From contig OY744605.1 in assembly GCA_963556255.1 (NCBI GenBank), forward strand, positions 33,389,463 through 33,453,462: a stretch of 64,000 bases of DNA, in the 5' to 3' direction. Of the stretch, positions 55,105-64,000 are shown piece after piece (the stretch's first letter is position 1; each line of letters starts with the position of its first letter). The notes beneath the pieces are model-generated. The model made no database searches. It saw only the letters and a list, made by a program, of their open reading frames with translations, and had not been told where the DNA came from. The stretch comes from Allolobophora icterica (Eukaryota > Annelida > Clitellata > Crassiclitellata > Lumbricidae). Position numbers and translations under genes: made by a program.

Positions 55105-55470
55105 TATGTCTGATAGACTATCAAAGGAATTTAAAGTTAAGTCTAGTCGTCTGAATTACTATGCTTTCTTGTCAGGCGAGCGATCTTGACATCCTTCATT
55201 TTAGTAAATATTCTCGGATAAGCCAAGCGTTGTTGGCATACGTATACACAAGTAGAATGCTGAATTGGTGTTGTCGTGCTAACTGTTCTAGTTTGTGAGT
55301 GTTTATTTTGATGTCAAGAGCAAAATGGCGAATCAATTAGTTCAGTCTTCCTTTTACAAGTGTTGAACTTGTTTTCGGCTCTTAGCAATCGGCTGCCTTT
55401 GATGTGTATTAACGTTGACGACGACAAAGTTGATGATCATTAATGATGATTTTCATGATTATAATCGAGT
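55105..55470. repeat. Local direct duplication, copy 1
   Basis: This segment recurs at about 56885-57265 with roughly similar spacing. Shared blocks are tcaggcgagcgatcttgac / tcaggcaagcgatcttaat, gccaagcgttgttggc / gtcaagcgttgttggc, tgaattggtgttgtcg, gcaatcggctgcctttgatg and gttgacgacgac. No ORF is present. Confidence 0.8.
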
Positions 55471-55654
55471 CATTTTCCGGTAACATGTCACATTAGGTCA
55501 ACTAATTGAAGAAGCAACATTTGTTTTTGGCAAATTACACTGATTTCTGTTTGGAGCAAATCTGGACTATTTCTATTTCACAAATATATATTTGGTTTTG
55601 CAATAATATGTAAAATTATGAAGTTTTTAGCAGAAAAAATAACCCTACTAAAAT

Positions 55655-56626
55655 AATTGTCCCCTCCGTTACTCAGTTACCAAACACATATGAGATATAT
55701 AGTAGACAGCTTCCTGGTGCGTCGTTTGACATGCCAATATGTTTTTAGTATTAATATTTATCAAATAAATATAAAAGAAATTACAGTACAAATGATTATT
55801 TAATTTCATCACATTTTAAATTTTATTAAAAATTTCCGCTCCGTTACCGCAATAGAAATAGGGGACCTAATCAATGTAAAGTTGAATGTAGTTTTTGCCA
55901 AATAACAGAATACAAATCACTTGCTCCAATCATTCCCAGTGATCAAATAAACAGAAAACATTAAAATATTTATGATGTTGTCTTAAAAATCTGCTCACAA
56001 CATCAAACTTACATAAAAAATTACCATACAATAAGTCCGCTCCGTTAGGTTACTACCTGTCGAGAATTGAGCACATAATGTGAAAAGTGAATTTTTACAA
56101 AAATCAACAGCCGAAACAAAAATTTATTAAAAATGTCATATATTGTTAAATAAATTGTATTAGAAATGATAATTTAAGTAGACGACTTATCCTGACAGTG
56201 GAATAAATTTTAGTACCTCAAGGGTAACATTTATAATAACGAAGCGGATATTTAACGGAGTGGACAAATTGTGTGTCAGCACGGTAAATATATTATCTCT
56301 CATGCGTCCACACCAATAGTCGGTAGCTTATAAACGTTATATTACAAATATTATTTTAATTGAATTTATTCATAATCATTGCAAAAGTGCAGTAACGGAG
56401 TGGATGTATAATTTAAAAAACACATTGAGTACGAAATAAATGAAAATTAGTAAGAAATTTGTCTTAGCATTCAGATCGTGTATTAAGACATACTTACTTG
56501 CATAGATCTTCACAGAAGAGATAGGCCTATGTTAAGGTGCGAGACCAAAGAAATGAAAGAGTTGTGAGATACGAGATAATTTTTACTTGTTAACGGAGCG
56601 GACATAATTTTCCGGGGACAAGTTAA
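55655..56626. repeat. Symmetrical block of six TCCGCTCCGTTA-type motifs
   Basis: Forward motifs ccctccgttact (about 55662), tccgctccgttaccg (about 55836) and tccgctccgttagg (about 56037) are mirrored by inverted motifs taacggagtggac (about 56254), taacggagtggat (about 56392) and taacggagcggac (about 56590). The ends are aattgtccc and ggggacaag. It resembles the spaced binding-site layout of a TIR element, but no duplication was found. It sits between the two copies of the 55105/56885 duplication. Confidence 0.6.
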
Positions 56627-56884
56627 AATATATATTTTTTTAATTATACTGAAGATCCGGTTCACCAAGTTGTATTTAGAAGCATACAATTATATTTATA
56701 TAAGAGAAACATACAAATTTGGCTTAATGCAAATCATCTTGAAATTGTAGACGAACGCAATAAGTAGGCCTACTATAGCCTGGGGACGGTAACTGATACA
56801 GTTATGAAGGCTAAGTTAGTTGTTCACTGTTGATGGTTACATAGTTGTAGTCTAAATTTCTATAGCGCCAAGCCGCCACCTAAG

Positions 56885-57265
56885 AAGCGTATATCAGAGG
56901 AATTAAAAGTTATTACTGACCGTCTGAATAACAAATAATGGTTTATTGTCAGGCAAGCGATCTTAATTGCCTTCACTTAGCAATTAGTCACAGATAAGTC
57001 AAGCGTTGTTGGCGCATAATATAATTTATAGGGCCTACTAATTAAAGTATGGTCTACTGAATTGGTGTTGTCGATCTTCGTAACTGTTCAAGTTTGCGAG
57101 TGTTTATTTTTATTATATCAAGAGCAAAGTTGCGCATTACTTAGAACAGACATGCTGAACTGATTCTCGGCTCATAGCAATCGGTTGCCTTTGATGTGTA
57201 TCAGCGTTGACGACGACGACGACGACGACGACAAAGATGATGACCGTTAGTAACGAAAGGTCATG
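56885..57265. repeat. Local direct duplication, copy 2
   Basis: Diverged counterpart of 55105-55470. Its GACGAC tract is expanded to about eight GAC units at about 57209-57232. Confidence 0.8.
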
Positions 57266-58050
57266 ATTACAATCATTTCTCCTTGCAACTGCAACAAGGC
57301 CTTGTTATAGGTCTATAGACTACGCAAGTTTTCTTAGTATGGCCTATTGTAAACACCTAACAACAGAAGTAGGCCTACTAACAGAAAGTATAGACGGTGG
57401 GTTGTAGGCCTATTTAGGTTGAGAGAAACGTGTGCGCTGAAGAGTGCAACAGGGTGGTTCTGCACGTGAGATGATTTTTTGAAGAGTTGAGACTTCAGTT
57501 GTGAAGTGTTTGTGTGTGCTGAGGAATGCTACTGAATGGCTGACAGACGGGGTAGATATAGATTCTACGAGAATTTGCAAAATTCAGATGAGAGGTTTTT
57601 TAAAGGAGGCGCAGTGTGGGATATGGTTCGGTGTCAGACCAATAGTGAATAGTACGAGAGAGTGAATGGTGAGCGTAGGTGACTGAATTAGTGTTACTGG
57701 GTTGAAGCAGATCAACGGTCCTAAGTGTTTTGATGTATCTGAGGATAAGATCTACGCAGCAATTACTAAGTCACTTTGGTAAATTATTTCGCAAATTGAA
57801 TTTTATTGCACGGTGACAAATAATATAGGTCTACCGGAGTTTCTTTTGTGGGGTGACTGCAAGATTAAACTCGTCTGAAATCTGACGCCGCCATTGTTAC
57901 TGTACAGTTAGCCTACGTCGAGAACATCTCAGATGACTATTGAAGAGGCGCTATATAAATTTGCGATCACAATTACAATTACTGATTTCCTCAAGACTTG
58001 TTGCATACGCGTTTTCTGTGTATTGTAGGCGACCTATTGATCCCTTGCCT
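57266..58050. other. Unassigned sequence with LINE-tail hints
   Basis: Segments such as gaggcgcagtgtgggatatgg (57606) and gaagaggcgctatataaattt (57942) followed by acaattacaattac look like LINE debris and a GAGGCGCTATATAAAT tail. No reading frame is recoverable. Confidence 0.45.
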
Positions 58051-58059
58051 TTGACTACG

Positions 58060-58145
58060 TCTCTTTTCTCTCAGTCTTCTCAATCGTAATCTCGACATTT
58101 CTACAGCACCCGAAAGCCATGGGCCGCGATACCCGCTTATTCACA
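58060..58145 (-). mobile_element. LINE 3' tail fragment
   Basis: On the minus strand, gaataagcgggtatcgcgg then a ttacgattgag-type tail matches the TTACGA tail family (20655, 35420). It is very short. Confidence 0.5.
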
Positions 58146-58151
58146 CTACTC

Positions 58152-58345
58152 AGTCCAATGGGTAGGTAAGGTCAGTTTCAGTCCAATGGGTAGGTAAGGT
58201 CAGTTTCAGTCCAATGGGTAGGTAAGGTCAGTTTCAGTCCAATGGGTAGGTAAGGTCAGTTTCAGTCCAATGGGTAGGTAAGGTCAGTTTCAGTCCAATG
58301 GGTAGGTAAGGTCAGTTTCAGTCCAATGGGTAGGTAAGGTCAGTT
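58152..58345. repeat. 28-bp tandem repeat, about 7 copies
   Basis: The unit agtccaatgggtaggtaagg plus tcagtttc is repeated seven times with essentially no divergence, so the array is young or homogenised. Units are contiguous, without spacers. Confidence 0.97.
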
Positions 58346-58950
58346 TAGATCCGACTGAACTTGGTGCATGTAGGCATTATTGTAGATTACTATAACCAAA
58401 GACACAGCTTGTGTCGGGTCTCCACTTTTAAGTGGTTGATCTCATAGTTTAGGTGGCGGAGGTGCGGATATATATAGGCGTATACCCATCGGAATACGGC
58501 TGCATTTAACCTATCAGAATGACGCTGTAGTCTTCTGCAATTGCTTCACATGATGTGACATGAAAAAGTGTTAAATGAAAAGGACAAAATCTAGCCTACG
58601 TCAAAATCAAATTGACTTATTTTAGACATAAAGAAGAGAGAAAAAGCATTATAATATATAATGGAATCATGAAGAATATTTGGAACTTGTGTCTTTAGTC
58701 TTTGATTATGACTATCCCGTTTGAATGGGCGAATACAGTGGACCTACATTTGCCACTGGCGCTATCAACAGGTGGCCTACTGTGGGCCCAATGCAAGCCC
58801 AACGAACGTGGCTAGTATGCAAGCCATCTCACGTGTTCCATCGTATACCCGCAGTTTGGGGGATAATCTTCAAGTCCACCATGTCGTATTCAGCCAATGT
58901 TCAGGCAATACCGTATGCAAATCAGTCCACTTTCACATACTGGATATTCG

Positions 58951-59784
58951 CAGTCTTGTTGTCAAGACTTTGAACCTCAAGATCAAGACCAAGACTTTGA
59001 ACCTCAAACCAAGACCGAGACCAAGACCCAAAAATCACAATCAGGTCAAGACTCCTATTCCTGACTAAAAAATTGTGAAGTCTGAATACCCGATATATTT
59101 TAATGAAAACGTGAGTCTTTTATTTTTATTCAAGTAAATTAACTTTAAATGCAGACGGCAAAGAATTCCAAATTCGTATTTACAAAGTCCTTAATGTAAC
59201 ATGCTATTCCAAATGCCTTTTGTATTTTATAATAACCAATTCGCTCAGAATCTTCTGACCAAGACGTGCCTCATAAAAATTCCGCCATGTGAGAAAATAC
59301 GTTCTACGAGTCATGAAGTCGCTGGCACACACAGTAGCGTTTCAAGCACTGGATGTAAATGTACAAATCGTGAGTTTTGAAAATCCTCACATCATTCCCA
59401 TGGTTTATCAGACCGTCTGGCTTCAGAAAAAAGTATCGGCAGGGCTTTCAGATACAAAATAACTGTTGCTGCTGCCGATGGGTTTTCCTGACCAACAAGA
59501 CTTGTATCCGTCTGTAGATATTTGTCGTATGATGCAAACAGGCTTAATAAATTTTTACATTCTTGAGTTTTGTCAAGTGACTGTTCATATTTACGCCGAG
59601 TCTTGGTCTTGGTCTTGCGAGACCAAGACCAAGACTTTGAACCTCAAGACCAAGACTCTGAACCTCAAGACCAAGACCAAGACTTTTGGTCTCAAAACTA
59701 AGACCAAGGCTTTTGGTCTCAAGACCAAGACCAAGACTTTTGAAAACGAACTCGAGTGCACTCGAGACCAAGACAACAAGACTG
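58951..59784 (-). mobile_element. hAT element, inverted second copy of the 28491 family
   Basis: The ends are CAGTCTTGTTGTC and, inverted, CAGTCTTGTTGTC. Subterminal AAGACC/TTTGAACCTC arrays and the middle (ccgatgggttttcctgacc, then the region encoding ARLGQKILSEL on the minus strand at about 59230-59290) match 28491-29449 in reverse. No 8-bp duplication is visible (gatattcg / accttatt). It is more degraded than the first copy. Confidence 0.88.
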
Positions 59785-59799
59785 ACCTTATTTGCTTCA

Positions 59800-61005
59800 A
59801 TTTGTCTTTGTCTTAATTTCAATGGCAACTGACCCGGTTTTCAGCTGACTGAACTGTCATCACCAGAATGATTTGCGTAAACTACTTAAGTGGCTCAAAA
59901 ATTCTCTGGCTATATCCATAAAAATACCAGTAATGCTAGGCATACAATAATGCTATACTATGTGACTCGAGTTGGCCTAATCCTCTTCACTCGAGACACA
60001 AAGCCAGCGAATTGCGTGTTTTGACAGCATTAACAACTCTTCGAAACAATATAAAAAGGTCAAGGTCTAAAAAGCCCGTATAGGGGACTTGCTAATTTTT
60101 TTTATCCTGCATTAACTAGATGAAAATAGGACCATCGCGTTCCACCATGGGCTTCCTAATGTTTGATGTCCACTTTGCAGTTATGAATTAGCACATAATT
60201 TCGCAGTTTAATTGCGGCAACGGTTACAATATGCAAGCATGCCATAATATGATACCATAATTAGACACGGCTATATTAACCTAACATGCATTTCATGAAT
60301 AAGAACTAAAACGATCCAATAAAATTATATTGGCTTCGTAGTGTCTAATGCAAATAACAGAGTTAATAACCCGTGTTTTACAGTCCCATTCAGTTGTTAT
60401 TTCAAATTAAGAACCGCTACCGTGATCTGCATGTTAATTATTTAGTTGACTCTGGATTGGCCAAATTTAACAGTCATGTAGGCCCAACCAGATCACGCAT
60501 CACCACTTGAGAAGACCGACAGTGATCAACAGTTTACGCAACTGCATAATTAGTTCTGATCATTATCATACAGTACTTGAAGCGTAATAAAAGTCATTCT
60601 TCACTGATAATTTTTCACACGAGAGAAAAGTGCAATAACGATGCGGTTGCTTTCGACGAATAACTATTCATTGATTTTACTATCTTGGAATTTTGGCTTA
60701 ATAGCTTTAGAGTTTGCAAGACATTTTCAGACTAACGTTCATTTATCCATTCACGTAGCAATAAACTAATTTGCTTTGTTTAGATGTATTTAAAGAAAAC
60801 GGATTTTACTACACGTACTCATTAGCCTACAACAGTCCTTAAAGAAACGTTATTTATCGGTGTTTATGATTATCGGCGAGATCATATTAATGTTAGTGCA
60901 CGGTAACAACAGCAGTCGAATAATCGGATAATTACGCCATATATTATTACTTCTATAAGGTCCCCATGGAAGTCTATTCAGCATGTAGGCCTAACTGCGT
61001 CAAAC
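59800..61005. other. Unassigned intergenic sequence
   Basis: AT-rich, with no recognisable gene, repeat or LINE text. Confidence 0.4.
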
Positions 61006-61009
61006 TTCG

Positions 61010-61480
61010 TGCGTCAAACGACTGGCAAAGGTAGTGAAGAGGTAAACAGGAGGCGAGATTTGTAGGAGTTATATCAAACACTGCACCACGACTGTGGAAC
61101 GACCTTCCTCCCAAAATCCGCAAATTTTTTAGTCCTCCATCATCATTGCCACCCACCCTCCATCATCCGCCACAGGCTCTTCTACCTATCATCCCAGGCT
61201 TTCCACTCAAAACGAGAAGTCTCACCTTTTCAAGAATTCTCTACCCTGACTCATCTGGTCCTCTGCCTTCCAATTGTTATCGGCCTAAACGACACCCGCC
61301 TTAGCAGCTGCTCTGCCTCCTATCTTGATCTGGACCCCCTGGAAACCGGATTCAGACCTCCCTTTCACTACCCTATGGAAAACCCTCTGAGTTGACGCAG
61401 CGCTCGTGAATAAGCTGGTGCTCTGCGCTTTGCTTTCAAGTGGCGCTTTAGAAGTTAAGAGTTTACGATTACGATTTAGA
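61010..61480 (+). mobile_element. LINE ORF end and TTACGA 3' tail
   Basis: Plus-strand debris includes a TLHHDCGTTFLPKS segment (the APxLWNxLP position), QAFHSKREVSPFQEF, and then cgcagcgctcgtgaataagc, tggcgctttagaagttaag and a ttacgattacgattt tail. It is the most complete tail of this family. Confidence 0.8.
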
Positions 61481-61828
61481 TTGGATTGAAAGTTTGAGCC
61501 TACCATAGGGCATACTCAATGGACCGTTTACATATTTATGATCAAGGCCTAACTGAGAGGTCGGATGTGTAAGAGTTTTTTAGGCGACCTTTCAAAGCGC
61601 TTGATCGATCCGGATTCGAACTTTATGGACTCCCCGAATTTTAGTGTATACTATACACTATTAACTCGAGATAAGAAACAATCTTTCGATTTTATTATAG
61701 TATGCTTAAATCAAACCAGTTTGATCACGAACATACGACTTACGCGCCCCAATCTACAAATCAGTGCTTCTGAATCGTTGCATCGATTTCCTTTCGACTG
61801 TTTACGAACTATGGCACTTAAATCTCTG

Positions 61829-61829
61829 C

Positions 61830-61881
<52 letters not shown>

Positions 61882-61882
61882 T
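61829..61882. repeat. (TTA)n then T-run
   Basis: TTA units followed by a 13-T run. A second (TTA)n array is at 61997-62074, separated by a gccccggggtatcaaggatcc segment. Confidence 0.95.
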
Positions 61883-61996
61883 TTTTTTTTTTTGCCCCGG
61901 GGTATCAAGGATCCCCCAGGTAGATAAAAAATTGTCCGGAGACATATAGAAGGAAAAAAATTATTCCTGGAACGGCCGCGCGAGTTTTTGCTGTGA

Positions 61997-62074
<78 letters not shown>
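61997..62074. repeat. (TTA)n microsatellite
   Basis: About 26 TTA units. Confidence 0.95.
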
Positions 62075-62075
<1 letters not shown>

Positions 62076-62438
62076 ATCTTCATTTATTACCATGGGCGTC
62101 CAGAGAGGGGGCTAGGGTGCATTTGTCCTCCTGGATTTTTCCAAATATTTTATAAAAAATAAAATCTTTTGATTATTATGATTATTATAACAGTCCCAAC
62201 ACGATTTTCAATGCAAATGAACGATGGGAAGATGAGACGGCGAGGGAGAGGATTGGCCACCCGCTCTCATATGCCGAGGCTAGGAAAGTGAAGTCGCTAG
62301 CACTTCATACCCATGGCTGCCTCAGGGCTTTCCGTAAGGAACTGCTCTTTTCTTCTTCTTCAAGTAACATTTCAAGTAGTAGAATGAAATCGTGTGCATT
62401 CGACTTGAGCTGACTTAAACTGCATACTGTAGCCTACG

Positions 62439-62537
62439 CTGGAAACCGGATTCAGACCTCCCTTTCACTACCCTATGGAAAACCCTCTGAGTTGACGCAG
62501 CGCTCGTGAATAAGCTGGTGCTCTGCGCTTTGCTTTG
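62439..62537 (+). repeat. 99-bp exact duplicate of 61339-61437
   Basis: This is identical over 99 bp (ctggaaaccggattcagacc ... tgcgctttgcttt) to part of the LINE tail exactly 1100 bp upstream. The flanks are unrelated. Confidence 0.93.
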
Positions 62538-62539
62538 CA

Positions 62540-63670
62540 AGAAAAACACTAGTTTAGGCCCAGAGACTCTCAGGATGATTCTCAGCACGGTGTGAGCATT
62601 GCCTAATAGGATACTCAGAAATATGTGTAAATCTTTGATTTTTCCTCACCTATAGGGCAATATGAGCTGGGCTTTGTATTTAACCCATCCCGTCTGACAT
62701 ATACTTGACCATAATATTATTGCAGAAACGCGTCGTCCATGGACTTCATTTGCAATTGTGTTCAAGCGCAAGTTGCAAAGAAGCTCTCTGTAGCCCATAA
62801 TTATGCGCATTTAGAACGAAGTTATAACTTCGCAACAACTTGGCTGATTTACGTAAAGTTTATAAATGTCTTTGCCGCCTCCCGCCTTCACCTCACAGGT
62901 AGGCCTAGGTCTACTTCTATCATGGCTAAAAACTGCATAACTGCACCGCTAGATCATCAGCGAAACACAAACATGCAGGCGCATTATAATTTGCTTGCAT
63001 CAATATCGAAAGCTTTCTATTATGACATATGCCTATATATGGACCAGCTACATTTCTTAACCACTGACCTGGGAAACATTTTTCTTTGCAGCCTATAGCT
63101 TAAAATGCCCTCCGACTTAGTCTGTCGTATTATTCTGGATATAAGTGATTTTTTCTAACGTTAACGGATCTTAAACGTGTGTGTTTTCAGTAAACTGTCA
63201 AACTGTGACGGTGTTTACGTGCAGAATGAAGGAGCGTCGGATTGTAGACGTGAGGAGAAAGAGAAATAAGGAGCAAAAGCCTATAAAAATGAGTTGTTTT
63301 GTTTAAGACTGTTGGCCCACAGTTATGGAGAGAGTTAAGAGTTGCCTGTTTAGCATAATAAAGATCTGAAACTGAACTGTGTGTAATTTGACATAGGCCT
63401 AGCTGTTGAAAGCAAGTTCATTGAACTACTTAAATGAATTGAAAACAAGAATTCATATGCACGATCATGTTACACTGCCGACAAATTTTGTTATGTACAG
63501 CCTTATGATAATCGGCTCGGGCACGCATCTGGCAACTCGATTAGCGGAAGCATGTGTTCCTCATAGTGTTTCTTTTTATATCTAAATAACGTACTATTTT
63601 ATCAGCTTCTTGTAACTGAATAAACAATAAATTTGTATAAGTTAAATTCAATTCTATCAGAAACTGCTCT
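62540..63670. other. Unassigned intergenic sequence
   Basis: No gene recognised. A 119-codon open frame at 62739-63098 (+) has no family features and is most likely chance. Confidence 0.4.
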
Positions 63671-63674
63671 TTAA

Positions 63675-64000
63675 TTGCAGAGGGGCGTTTACACCGCCAT
63701 CACACAAGTACTCAACGTGGTAAACCTTATTTCACAATGGATGTCATCCAATCTCCTCTGCCTTAACCCTTCCAAAACTGAATTCATCATCCTAGGCCTT
63801 CCTGATCAAATCAAGAAAATACCTGATCTTTCCATAAACCTTTCGACTAACTCATCGTCCCTCACCTTCACCTCTGCAATCTTGGTATTAATTTTGATCC
63901 ACACCTCTCCTTCTCTAACCACATCTCCAACCTCTCGCTCCTGGAGTCCTGCTTCATGCACATTCGTGACCTCCGACGCATAAGACCCATGCTCGATCTT
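63675..64000 (+). mobile_element. LINE reverse transcriptase, continues beyond window
   Basis: The frame reads LISQWMSSNLLCLNPSKTEF, then IILGLPDQIKKI; after a frameshift it gives an LGINFDPHLSFSNHISNL-like segment and HIRDLRRIRPMLDL at the window edge. These are the NPSKTE, LG...D...LSFSxHI and LRRIRP motifs of CR1/L2-like RT. It resembles 8790-9000 and is better preserved. Confidence 0.9.

Noticed and set aside
58152..58345. CRISPR array
   Set aside because: The repeats are contiguous with no unique spacers, and the genome is eukaryotic.
62739..63098. 119-codon plus-strand frame as a small gene
   Set aside because: No motif, no splice context or codon pattern; the composition resembles random AT-rich intergenic sequence.

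Overview
The window is metazoan genomic DNA. It has split genes with GT-AG (and GC-AG) introns, large introns, abundant microsatellites and many transposon remnants, and no bacterial operons. The density of hAT-like, LINE (CR1/L2/Jockey-like) and tRNA-derived SINE copies, plus the very frequent TAGGCCTA-type motif from about 21 kb onward, suggests a marine invertebrate, possibly a deuterostome. The phylum cannot be fixed from the sequence alone.

Two host genes are clear, in convergent (tail-to-tail) orientation. On the + strand, positions 2913-18613 hold the last eight coding exons of an NDRG (N-myc downstream-regulated gene) family member. Splice phases are continuous through all eight, from the degenerate nucleophile elbow to the stop codon; the 5' exons lie before the window. 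A 3' UTR follows, with an AATAAA at 19948. On the - strand, positions 54019 down to 23285 hold a Na+/H+ exchanger of the SLC9A (NHE) family with the NHE2/3/5-like architecture. I reconstruct twelve phase-consistent coding exons giving about 942 residues: signal peptide-like N-terminus and glycosylatable loop (exon 1), the transport domain (exons 2-5), the start of the cytoplasmic tail and the calcineurin-homologous-protein (CHP) binding helix region (exons 6-8), and a variable acidic tail (exons 9-12). Intron 7 uses a GC donor, and intron 8 probably does too.

The rest is intronic or intergenic and full of mobile DNA. I can delimit at least nine TIR elements by matching 8-bp target duplications (hAT signature): 13724-14241, 20047-20300, 21913-22235, 22255-22804, 28491-29449, 29929-30212, 40279-40513, 43867-44380, 46047-46193 and 49078-49218. 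There is also a 3-bp (TAA) TIR element at 25797-26273 and a hairpin-armed element at 48211-48946. The 28491-29449 element still carries a recognisable hAT-type transposase C-terminus. LINE fragments occur throughout; several share a GAGAGGCGCT 3' hairpin with a tRNA-derived SINE. A 300-codon open frame at about 24753-25599, bounded on both sides by (TAA)n, has a CCHC knuckle and an RPD...DVTV motif pattern like the restriction-like endonuclease of R2/R4-type retrotransposons. A possible solo LTR with a TATA box and internal 60-bp repeats sits at 32823-33947 inside the exchanger gene.

Layout: 1-20 kb, NDRG with relatively few repeats; 20-23 kb, intergenic TE cluster; 23.3-54.0 kb, exchanger gene with TE- and microsatellite-rich introns; 54-64 kb, upstream flank of the exchanger, with a local duplication (55.1/56.9 kb), a symmetrical repeat-motif block, LINE tails, and a LINE reverse transcriptase running off the end. 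I found no rRNA, functional tRNA or CRISPR loci.
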